This document shows, one piece after another, positions 30,201 through 42,200 of a stretch of 64,000 bases of DNA (the stretch's first letter is position 1; each line of letters opens with the position of its first letter). The position numbers were made by a program, and so were the translations under genes. A model generated the notes under the pieces. It saw nothing but the letters and a program-made list of their open reading frames with translations, ran no database searches and was not told the origin of the DNA. This DNA is from Microbacterium sp. AZCO. Lineage in GTDB: Bacteria; Actinomycetota; Actinomycetes; Actinomycetales; Microbacteriaceae. Where the stretch lies: the NCBI RefSeq assembly GCF_039614715.1, contig NZ_CP154857.1, positions 2,542,001-2,606,000 of the forward strand. The letters are read 5' to 3'.

Positions 30201-33200
30201 GCGAGCGCGGCGCCGCCGCCCGAGATCGAGAGCGGCACGACCGCCTGTGCGCTGCCGCCGCAGTCGGCCGCGGCGCCCGTCGCGTGGCACTTGGAGTCGG
30301 CGAGCTGGTAGCTCTGGGCGCTCTTGCGGATGACCCAGTAGTAGGCGCCGTTCTTGAGGCCGATGCCGGTCGTCACGCCGAGCGCGGCGCTCGAGGTGTA
30401 GTAGCGCACCTTGTCGCCGGTCTGGAAGCCCATGTCGTCGAACGCCTGGTCGCTGTTGGCGTCGACCGCGAAGTAGATGTTGTTCGTGTTGCCGCCGGTC
30501 GTGGCGACCCAGCTGTTGCTGCCCGAGTCCCACTGCTTGTCGACCTGGCCCGCCGTGAACGTCGCGTTCGTCGTGGGCGCGTGGTAGGTGACGTAGTCGC
30601 CGTTGCTGAAGCCGCTCGCGCCGGTGACCGTGTGCGTGCTCTCGTCGACGTCGCCCGCCGTGACGCTGTCGGTCGTCGTCGTGGCGCCGATCGCCTGCAG
30701 CTTGATGCGGAAGTCGTCGACCTTGTACACGCGGTAGAGGGTGTTGGCGGTGAGGCCGCCGATCGCCGTCAGCGGCGTGCCGCTCACGAGCTGGTAGAGG
30801 AGCGTGTCGCCCGTCGAGAGCCCGTGCTTGCGCGTGCCGAAGTCGATCGTGTCGAGCGTCGTGTCGACGTTCGTGTTGCTGAACACGACGCCGAGCTGCA
30901 CCGTGTCGGCGTCGATCACGATGACGGAGTACTGGCGCCCCGCCACGAGGCCGGAGAGCACGGGCTGGCCCTGCGTGTTGTAGGTCACGACATCGCCCGA
31001 TGTGGCGTTGTGAGCCGACGAGAACGTGATCGTGTGGGCCGTTCCGTCGACGCCGTTGACGGCGTCGAACGTGCCGTCGGACGCCGGCGGGAGCGGCGGG
31101 TTGGCCGAGGCGCTCAGCTGCACCGAGCCGGGGGTCGTGATCGAGGCGCCGCCCGTGATGACGGCCGAGACGGTGGGCGACATGGACGACCGCGCCTCGA
31201 AGGTCGAGACGTTCAGGGCGCCGCCGGTGGCGCTGTAGGTGCTCGCGTCGGCGTCGTTCGAGCTGCTGGCCGTCGCCGAGATGTTGCCGCTCGTGCGGAT
31301 GACCGAGCTCCCGCCGCCCAGCGTCACGGTCACGTGCGGGGTTCCGGACGCCGTCGACGACGAGTCGGCGATCGTGATGAGACCGCCGCCGATGTTGCGG
31401 ATGCCGGCCGTCGCGATGTCGTTCGCCTGCGCGAGGAGCACGAGCGTCACGGCGCCCGACGTGGAGGTGACGCCGTCGAAGACGCGCACGTGGCCGAGCA
31501 GGTTCGCCTCGGTCGTGCCGGAGGCGACGGCCGTCGGGTTGGCGTTCGGCTCGATGGCGCCGAGGAGGGCACCCGCTGTGCGGCGGTAGAACGACTCGGC
31601 GTAATCGCCGGACAGGGCCTTCAGCTCGACGGTGCCGTTCGGCGCGGCGAGGGTGGCACCGGACTCGACCTCGGCCTTCGTCGTGGCGCCTGCGGTCGCC
31701 GACAGCGTCGCGTCGCCGATCGCGAGTCCGATGGATGCCGTCGTCTGGGCCACCGACGCGTCGACGAGGTTGTCGGAGAGGAACTTCGTGCCGTCGAAGT
31801 TGTGCCACGCGAGGATCGAGACGCCGTTGCCCGTGCTCTTCGCGAGACCCGTGCCGACGACCGCGGTGCGGATGTCGCTCGAGTCGGCGGCCGTGACGGT
31901 CGCGGTACCGGCGGCGGCGAAGGCCGCGAGCGTGAGCGCCCGGTAGGTCGCGACCGCCTGAGTGCGGACGTCGCTGAGGGCCGTGACCTTGCCGCTCGCG
32001 ACGAGGTTGCCGCCGACGAGGGTGCGGACGTTCGGCGACACCGTCGCGGTCTGCGATCCGACCGAGAGCGCGAAGCCGAGCGCTCCGCTGAAGCCGCGAC
32101 CCTCGGTGAGGGCCTTCGCCGACACGATGCTCTGGATGGTGGCGCTTCCGATCGCGCCCGACGTGCCGTTGAACTCGGCGTTGACGGTGCCGCCGCTCGT
32201 CGCCGTGCCGCTCACGAGACCGACGCCTGCGCCGAGACCCGCCGCGAGCGCGTAGCCGTCGACCTGCGAGTCGCCCAGCGACAGCGCGGTGACGTTCAGC
32301 GCCCCGTTCGCGGAGGTGGAGGTGCCGGACCCGATGGATGCCTTGACGATGGGCGAGTTCGTCGCCATGGCCGTCGCGCCCGAGGCTCCGCCGATGAGGG
32401 CAGCGCCGCCGAGAGACGCACGCGCGAACGCCGGAGCGACGACCGTGGGCGAGTTGTCGCCGAGGATCGAGTTGTAGGTGTACGTGGGCCGGATCGCGGT
32501 GCCGGAGGCGTCCGTGTTGATGCGGGCGCGGACCGTGACCGACTGGCCGCTGAGCGCACCGTTGCCGAGGGTGCGGGCGCGCACGGTCGGGCGCAGGTCG
32601 GCCGTCGTCGTGATCTGTCCGACCGCGAAGCCCACCGAGGCGTTGAACCCGACGGCGTCCGCGATGGCGGTGGCGACGGCCGCGGCATCCATCAGCACAC
32701 TGCCGCCGCCGTTCGCGTGCAGCTCGGCACGGTCGCCGAGGTACACGTCGATCGTCGGCGTCGCGGTGGCGGTGCTCTGCGTGTACGAGCCGGCCGCGAG
32801 CACGCCGAAGCCCGCCGCGACGGCGTCGGCGAAGACGTGCGCCGTGTAGTCGGTCGTGATCGAGATGCCGCCCGCGCCCGACGTGGTCACCGTGGTCGGG
32901 TCGGCTGCGTTCGCCGCCGGAGTGCCCTCAGGCGGGCCGACGCGGCTGATGACCGTCGTCGAGTCGGTCGTGTGCATGAAGACGAGCGAGCCGCCGAAGA
33001 GCGAGACGCCGACGTTGGTGCTCGACGTGACCGGCGTGCTCGAGCCGCCCGCCGTCATCGACACCGATCCGGCGGTGATGTTCGCCTGGTCGTCGATGTG
33101 CGTGGCGATCGTGCCGGTCGTCGTCGCCTCGAGCGTGACGCCCGAGATCGAGATGGGCGAGACCTGGACGGCCGTGGCCGTCGCGTTGGCATTGGCGGTG

Positions 33201-36200
33201 CGCGTCGCACTGATCGTGACACTGCCGGCGCCCATCGAGACGGTCTCATTCGAGCCGATGTAGGCCTCGGTGGTGCCCGAGACCGTCGCCTTCGGGTTGG
33301 TGATCAGGATGTCCGCGACGGCGGCGAGCCCGACCATGTGGGCCGTCGCGGTCGCATCCGGTGTCGCGATGGCCGTGATCGAGAGCGAGCTGCCCGAGAC
33401 GGTCTTGCCCGTGCCGACGAAGGCGCGCGTGGATCCCTGCGAGCGGGCGTCGGGCTGCAGCAGCTTGACGCCGAGCGCACCCGCCGAGGCGCCGCCGGCC
33501 TCCGCGCTCGCGTCGTCGTCGGAGGTGGCGCTGATCGTCACGGTGCCGCTGACCGTCGCTCCGCCGAGGGCGGCCTCCGTCGACGAGCTGACGACGGCGA
33601 GGGCGTAGGCGACCGAGACGGCGACGATGCCGACCGCGATGATCTTGGAGGCGTCCGCCGTCGCGGTGTTGTGCGAGTTCGCGGTGGCCGAGGCCGACGT
33701 GCCGCTCGTGACCTGGCCGAGGTAGTTCGCCTTCGTGTTCCCGCTGACGGTCGCGCTCGGCAGCTTCACGTCGACGGTGAGGAGGCCCACCGTCGGGCCG
33801 TCGGAGGTGGCGTCGGAGTTGTACGTGGAGTCGGACGTCACGACGAACGCGCCGCCGGTCGCCGCGGTGCCCGCGTCGCCGCCCGCGATCGTGTCGCCCG
33901 AGACGAGGGCGAGCGTCTCGGAGCCCGAGATGGCCAGCCCGCCGATGCCGAAGAACGAGCTCGTGGCGTCGGCATCCATCGTCGCATCGGCGTTGATCGT
34001 GATGGAGCCGGAGCCGGCGACGGCGCCGTTGAGCTTGGCGCGCACTGAGCCGCTCACCGTGGCGCTCGCGGTCACGATGCCGGCGCTGATGCCGCCGAGC
34101 GAGCCGCCGTGGACGTTGGCGAGTGCGTAGTTCTGGTGGCCGTTCGCGCTCGTGAGCTGCGCGTCGATCGATACGGCGCCGGAGACGGTGACGGAGGCGT
34201 TGGCGCCGATCTCGGCATCGGCGTTTCCGCCCGCCGTCGCGTCGGCCTTGACGCCCGTGCCTGCCAGGCCGGCCGAGACCGTCACGACGTTCACCTCGGT
34301 CGTGGCCTGGTTGCGCGCCCGCACCTGGACCGTGAGGGATGCCGTCTTCGTGGCCGTCGACGGGATGTCGCCGTCGAACGACGCCGTGGTCCCGCCGTTC
34401 GCGGTGGCCTTGCTGATCTGGACGCTGAGGCTCAGGCCGATGCCGGCTCCGACGGCCGTCGTCGTGGCGCTCGAGGTGTTCGCCGACGTCGCGGTCACGA
34501 GCACCGCGCCACCGGGGGCGCTGACCGACGAGTTCGACAGGACCAGGGCGTTCGTGGCGGCCGCCGACGTGATGAGCGCCTCGGCCCAGTTGAGGGCTGC
34601 CGAGCCGATCCCGCCGATCGAGACGATGATGACGGAAGTCGTCGCACTGTTGGCGCTCGTCGCCGAGATCGTGACGCCCCCGACCCCCGACGTGAGGTTG
34701 CCCTCGACGCTCGCGGTCGTCGCGCCGGCGACGAGCGCCGTGGGCACCGAGACCGCCGCGCCGAAGAGCGCTCCCCCGGCGCCCATTCCGGTGTTGGTGA
34801 TCGCGGTGTTGGTCGAGTTCGCGGTGAACGAGATGGCACCGCTCGAGCTGATCTGCTGGTTGTCGTTCGCGTCCGACGACGTCGCCTCGGTGACGGCGGC
34901 GGCCGTGATCTCGGCATCCGCGATGCTGACCGCGATGCCCCCGAGTCCGGCTGCCGCCACGACGACGAGGTCGGACGTGGCGTAGTTCTTGCCGATCGCG
35001 CTGACCGTGACGGAGGACGAGCCCGTCACGCTGCCGTCGAGGTGCGCCCGCAGCCCGCCGCCGACGTGGGCCTGCGCCGCGAAGACGGCGGCGGAGGCGA
35101 AGAGGGCCGCCGCGACGTTCGCACCGTTGGCGATCGCCTCGTTGCGCTGGTTCGCGCCCTTCATCTCGGCCTTGACGTTGACCGCGCCGCTCGACTGGAG
35201 CGATGCCGCGGACGTGACGGCGGCCGTGATGTCGGCCCCGTCGGCGATCGTCGCCTGAGCGAAGGCGACGTTGACGCCGGCGCCCGAGATGCCGATGACG
35301 AGCACGTGCGCGTTGGCGCGGTTCTCGGCGATCGCGTGGACGGTGACGCTCATGGAGCCCGAGACCGTGCCGCTGATGGTCGCCGTCGTGTGACCCGAGA
35401 CCGTGGCGATCGGGATCATGGCCGAGATGGCGGCGACGCCGATCGCGATGCCCGGGGTGTCGGCGACGACGACGTTCCTCGCGTCCGATTCGACGAGCAC
35501 GGCACCGGACGAGCTGAGCGATCCGCCGAGCTCGGACTCGGTGTGGCGGGAGATCGTCGCGATGTTGACCGTGAAGCCGATCGCTGCGGCGCCCGTCGCG
35601 ACGTTGACGGTCTGGGCGGCGAGCGTGGCGCGGTCTCCGACGGCCCGGATCGTGACGGCGCCGACCGTGCCGGAGAAGGTCGCGAGCGACGCGGCGCGTG
35701 TGAGGCCCGAGTACTCGATGACCGCGACGACGCCGCTGATGCCGACGACGATGCCGCCCACGACGCCGATGGCCCACGCCGTCGGGGTGAAGTGGTCGGT
35801 CGCGGTGACGGTGACCGGCCCCATCGGCGAGCCGTTGCCGATTGCGACGGCGCCGATCGTGGCGAGCGTGTCGCCCGAGACCTCGATGACGGAGATCGCG
35901 GCGCCGGCGCCGCCCGCGGCGATCGTGATGCCGACCGCGTAGCCCGCGACGGTCTTGTCGGAGTCGGCCGACACCGTGACCCCGCCCGTCGCCCGCGGGA
36001 GCGACGCGCCGGTGTCGATGTGCGCCTTGGCGGCGCTCGAGTCGGTGAGCACGAGGATCTGACCGGCGACCGCGACGATTCCGACCGCGCCGGTCACCGC
36101 GATGACCAGGATGTCCTCGTCGAGGTCGGCGACGACGCTGACGCCGCCCGCACCGGCAGAGACCTTCGCGCCGCTGAAGATGCCGGCATCCACATTGCCC

Positions 36201-39200
36201 GCGACGGTCAGGATCGCGATGCCCGCGCCGATCGCACCCGCCCCGCCGGCCACCGCGCCCGCGAGCACGAAGACGTCGAGGTCGTCGCGTGCCGTGACGG
36301 CCACTCCGCCGAGCTGGGCGTGGACGGTGCCGTAGATGCCCGAGCTGACACCCGAGGGCGGAGCGGGCTGCGTGAACTGGTTCTGCGTCGGGGTCGTCCC
36401 GGCGTAGGAGCCGTTGACCTTGGTGTCGGATGCCGCGGCCCCGCTCGAGACGCGGAAGCGGTAGTCGTTGTCGGCGTTCGCCCACCGCGCTGTGTCGATG
36501 GTCGGGTTCGACCCGGCGGAGGCGATCGCGACCTTGGCGCGGTAGTGGTGGCCGCCGAAGGTGACGTAGGCCCCCGCCGCGTAGGCGGCGCCCAGGACGA
36601 AGGCGTTGGACTGGTCGGTCGGGGCGCCGTCGAGCGCCGACTTCCAGCCGTCCTTCACGGCGTACCAGTCGTCGTTCCCGTCGCCGTCGGAGTCGTCGCC
36701 GGCCGTCGGCGCGGGCTTGCCGGCGACGAGGTCGGTCGTCGCCTGGTACTTGACGCCGTTGTAGGTGACGTAGTCGCCCTTGCTGTAGGAGGCGCCCGAG
36801 CTCCACGCCGGGGCCGGAGCGTCGCTGCCGTTCCCCGAGGCGACCTGGTCCGCCTGGTGCTGGCCGTCGGTGCCGCCGTCGCCGTCGGTCGCGGTCTGCG
36901 GCTGATCCTGCTGCCACTTCGCGGCGTCGGTGCCGGGCTGAACGCCGGTGCTGCTCACCTTGGCGATCCAGGTCTGGCCGCCGTACGTCACCACGTCGCC
37001 GGCGGCGTAGGTCTGCGTGCCGCTCCACGCGCCGCGGTTGGGCCCGTGCGAGTCGGTCGAGTACGAGGCCGTGGGTGCCGTGCCGATCGACCAGACCGAG
37101 ACGGCGCCAGCCGCGCCGACGAACCCGCCGCCGATCGAGACCGCGTACGACTGCACGTTCTTGACGCCGAGCGCGTTGACGGCGACGTCGTCCATCGCCC
37201 AGATGTCGGTGCCGACGGCGAGGTACGCGTTGACCGTGATCGACGCGACGCCGATGTCGATGCCGCCCGAGGCGCCGACGAAGCCGCCCGCGACGCCGCC
37301 GGCGAAGGTGATCGAGTCGAACCGGTCGCTCGCCGTGACCGACACGCCCTGCGCGTCGTCCACGCCGGTGAGGATGGTGTCGTCCGCGGTCGTGACGGTG
37401 CCCTTGTCGTCGCGGTTCACGGTCGTGCCGAGGTCGATGTACGCCCGCGTCGTGACGGTGAAGACGTTGACCCCGACGTTCGCGGTGACCCCGACGAAGC
37501 CCGCGCCCACGCCGGCGACGAGTCCGAAGAGCTTCTCGTTCGACTGCGACTGCACGACCAGGCCGTGGAAGACGACGGTCGGGAAGGCATCGGCGGCGAT
37601 GGTGCCGTTCGAGACGCCGGAGAGTCCGCCGCCCTGCGCCTTCACGACGACCGTGTTGCTCTGGCCGAGGTAAGCCTTCGTCGTCTTCTCGATGATCGCC
37701 ACCCCGACGCCGACGCCGACGCCGACGTAGCCGGCGGCGATCGAGGCCGTGATGAGGATGAGCTTGGACACCGAGTTCGCGAAGACGCCGATGTTGTTGT
37801 CGGCCCGCAGGGTCACGCCGGTGCCGGTGAAGGCGTTCGTGAACTCCTTGATGATCGAGACGCCCACCGTGCCGGCGACGCCGACGGTCCCGCCGCCCGC
37901 CGCCGCGTTGACCGAGATGACGGAGTCGGTCGCGTCGGCCCGCACCTCGATGTTGTTCTTCGCGTTGACGATGGCGTTGTCGGCGATCGATGCGTCGGTG
38001 TGGAGCTCGACGACCCGGACGGCGACCGAGGCTCCGACGCCTGCCGTGCCGCCCACCGCGATGGATGCTGCGATCCCGAGGGTCCGGAAGCTGTTCACGG
38101 CCGAGACGAGCACCGACTGGCTGCCGTCGGCCGAGCCGCTGTTGGCCGCGCACGCGGCGTCGCCGTCGGCGCAGTTGATCTTCGCGCCGGAGCCGATCGT
38201 CGCCGTGGTGTTGACCGTGACGACCGCGACGGAGCCGGAGAGGCTCACGGCCGCCGTGCCGGCGCCGCCCGCCGCGATGCCGATCGAGCCGAGGTAGTCG
38301 CTGTTGGATGCCGCGACCGCGACGCCGCCGAATCCGGGGCGCACCGGCGGCAGGATCACCTGCGGACCGACCTCCGAGCCGGGACCCGCGGGGAGCATGC
38401 CCGACGGCACGAGGCTGTGCGAGCGCCCGCTGCCGGTCGACGTGAAGTCGATCGGGGTGCCGCGCGCGATGTCGGCCGGGGTGTTGCAGTCGTCCTTCTT
38501 GCCCGTCGCCTCGCACTTCGTGCGCACGAGCTGCACGTGGCTCAGGTCGACGTCCGACGCCGGGTTCGTCGTGAAGAAGTAGTACGTCGCGCCGTCGACG
38601 AGCCCGCCGATCGGGGTGCCGCCGCCTGCGCTGTAGATGACCGGGTCTCCGTTGTGGAGGGTCATGGGGGTGGTCCCGTCGTCCTCGAAGAGGACGTAGG
38701 GAAGGACGAGGTAGTCACCGGCGACGCTCACGGCGCGCTCCGCCGTGAATCGCGGCGAGACGTCGGAGGAGACTCCGGGCTCGGTCGTCGGCACGAACCG
38801 CTGGTTCTCGCCCATGATCTTGCCGGCGGGAAGGGTGAGGCCCGTCACCAGGAAGCCGGGTTCGCACGAGAACTCGTCGGAGCCCGGGGTGAGCGGGGGT
38901 CCGCGCTTGAGGCAGAGCTGGATGGCCGTCGCCGAGACGGGGATGACGAAGTACGTCGCACCGTCGGTGAGACCCGTGATCGGCGCGCCGCCGCCCGCGT
39001 CGTAGATGACCTGCTGCCCGGACTTGAAGCCGTGGTTGTAGCCGAGGTTGATCGTCGTCCCGTCGGCCTGGAGTCCCTTGCCGTCGAACGGGCTCTGGGG
39101 TCCCGGGAACGGTGTCGGCCAGCCACCTTGGGTGCCGCGCGGGTCGAACCGCGTGTCGGTGCCGGTCGTCGCGTAGCTGCCGGCGTTGACCGAGGAGTGC

Positions 39201-42200
39201 GAGATGTGGCCGGCCTGGGCGAGGCCCGTGACACGCGCGTTCGCGCCGATCGTGGCGCTCGTCGTCTTGGTGACGACCGGCACCGCGACACCGGCTCCGA
39301 CCGCGGCCGTGCCCGCGACCGAGATGTTGCCGGCGATCGTGAAGAGGGTCAGCGCCGAGTCGGCCGAGACGATGACGTTGCCGTTCGCGCGCAGGTCGGC
39401 CGAGGAGCCCACTGTCGCCGTCGTGATGATCGTGATGACGGGCACCGTCACGTTCACGTTCACGGCAGCCGTGCCGCCACCGCCACCGCCCACGGAGATC
39501 GACTTAAGGTCGTCGATCGACGAGGCCTGCACGACGATGTCGCCGTTGGCGCGCACCTGTGAGGACGCGCCGATGGAAGCCGCCGTCGTCGTGTTGACGA
39601 CGGGGACGTCGACGCCGACACCCACACCGGCCGTGCCGCCGACAGCCAGGACGCCCGCGAGGGAGAGCGAGGTGAGCTGGTCGGATGCCTGCACGACGAC
39701 GTCCTGCGTGAGGGTCGGGCCGGAGTTGGTGCATGCGGCGCCGACGCAGTTGACGCGCACGGAGTCGCCGATCGCGGCGGTGGTCGTGTCGGTCAGCACC
39801 GTCACGGTGACCGACCCGCCGACGCCCGCCGACTGCCCGCCCGCGCCGCCGACCGCGAGCAGCAGGTAGTCGCCAGTCTGCTCGGCGTGGACGGTAAGAT
39901 CGTCGCGCGCCCGCACGTCCGCGCCGTCGAGGATGCGGGCGGCGACGGTGTTGGTGCGGACCACGACGGTGACGGATGCTCCGACCCCGGCGCCGCTCGT
40001 CGACACCGACAGGTTTCCGCTCGAGAGCTTGGCGTCGGTGGTCTTCTTGGCGTGCACCGTGATGTCGGCCAGCGCGTCGACGAGCGAGTCGCCGATCTGC
40101 GCGAGCACCTGCGGGTTCGAGCCCCCCTGGTTGGCGACGACCACGAGTACCGAGCCGGTCGCGGCCACGGAGCCTGCGCTGGCGGCGCCTGCCACTGCGA
40201 GGGCGAACCAGTCCTCGGCCGAGATCGCCTCGACGTCGACCGACCCGCCGGCGCGCACCGCGGCGCTGTCGCCGATCCACGCGCGGACATCGGAGTTCGA
40301 GACCTCGACGACGACAGTGATGCCGACGCCGGCCGAGCTCTTGCTCAGGGCCAGCGTGCCGCCGACGTCGATGACCTCGATGCTGTCCTCGGCGCGGACG
40401 GTGACGTTCTGCCCGGACGTTCCGACCGCGCCGGTCTGGTTCACGAGCGCGCCGTCGCCGATCCAGGCGCGCGTCGAGAAGTTGAGGATGTTGACGCTGA
40501 AAGCGCCCGTGACGGCTGCTCCGCCGCCGCTGCTGGCGGCGCCCGCGATCGCGACGTTGGTGAGCGACAGCCAGTCGATCTTGCCGTCGAGCGGCTTCGG
40601 CACCTTCGGCACGAGCGGCACGAGGGTGCTCTTCGCCGTGACGGAGAGGGCGCCGGAGGCGTCCACCGCGGTCGGCGTGGCAACCGCGGAGGCGATCCAC
40701 GCCTTCGTGTTCACCTCGAGGTAGTTGACGAGGAATGCGCCGCCGATGGCCGAGCCGGAGCTCGTCGAGAGCGCGCCCGAGATGGCGAGGTTCTGGAGGC
40801 CGATCGACTGGTCGGCCGTGACGCTGATGTCGCCCGCGGGGGCCTCGAGGTCGGCGCCGGCGCCGACGCTCGCTTCGGTCGTGAGGAGGAGCACCTGCAC
40901 GGCGGCGCTGCCCGCGACCGAGGTGCTCTTGCCGCCGCCGGCCGCGAACGACCAGACGATGAAGTCGTTGCGCGCTCCGTCGGGCAGACCCGCGGCGACG
41001 GTGATGCCGGTCTGGCCCTTGACGTGCGCGCCGGCGCCGATCGTCGCGGTGTTGTGCGCGTCCTGGACATTCAGCCCGATCGTCGCGCCGACCTTGGTGC
41101 CGCTGGAGTCGAGGTCGATGGCCGATCCGACGCCGAACGAGTACGCCTCGAGGAGGAGGGTCGAGCGCACCGTGACGGCGCCCGTGGTTGCCGTGACGTG
41201 CACGCCCGTGATGCGGGCCGTCGAGGTGGCGACGAGCCAGTTGACGCCGACCGCCGCCGCGACGGCCGTCGTGCTGCTGCCCTGCGAGCCGGATGTGCCG
41301 GACTGGCCGGACTGGGCGTCGTTCGCTCCGTTGGCGCCGTTCGAGCCGTTGGTGCCGCCGTTGGAGGTCGGCATCCCGCTCGTCGCGCCCTTAGTGCCCT
41401 GCGTGTTCGGGTTGTTCGAGCCGTTGACCTGCTCGGTCGACTTGGAGTCACCGCTCGAGTCGGACTCCTCGGCGCCCTTCGCGCTGGCGACGGAGCGAGC
41501 CTCCGTGCGCGCCTCCGAGGTGGCGAGCACATCGACCGACGTGCCCTGCGCGTCGCGCGCGATCTCGGCGAGGGTGTCCCAGCCGACGACGGCGTTGATC
41601 GCGAGGTCGACGCCGACCGCGGTGCTCTTGCCCGCGGCATCCGCCTTGCCCTCGGTCTTGACCCACAGCGTGTGCGTCGCCGCGACCGAGATGGCGCCGG
41701 TTCCGACGGAGGCGGGGCCCGTACCGAGGCGGGCCGTGACGTCGTCGTCGACGCTCACGACGAGAGCGACGACCGGAGTGACGGCCGTGCCGCCCTCCGT
41801 TCCGCCTTCCGCCTTCGTGCTGAGGTCGCGGAAGCCGATCGCCGAGATCGCGAGACCGGTGCCGCCGGTGAGGGCCGCGTTGTCCTCGACCTCGGCGCGC
41901 ACGTCGCTGCCGTCGATGACCTGGAGGGCGAAGGATGCCCCCACTCCGGTGGCCGAACCCACCGAGGCGCGGCTCGTGGCGTTCGCGGCGTCGCGTTCGT
42001 TGCTGTGAGCCCTGACAGTCGCGGCAGCCGAGGTGAGCGTGACGACGGCGCCCGCCGTGACGAGGGCCTCGGTCGTGTTGTCGAGGATGTTGATGGCGAG
42101 GGCGCCCGCGACGCCGACGCTCGTCGCCTTGCTCGCACCGGCCCGGGCCGTCGAGGTCACCTCGTGCTCGAAGAGGCGGAAGAGGTCGTCGGTGGCGGGC

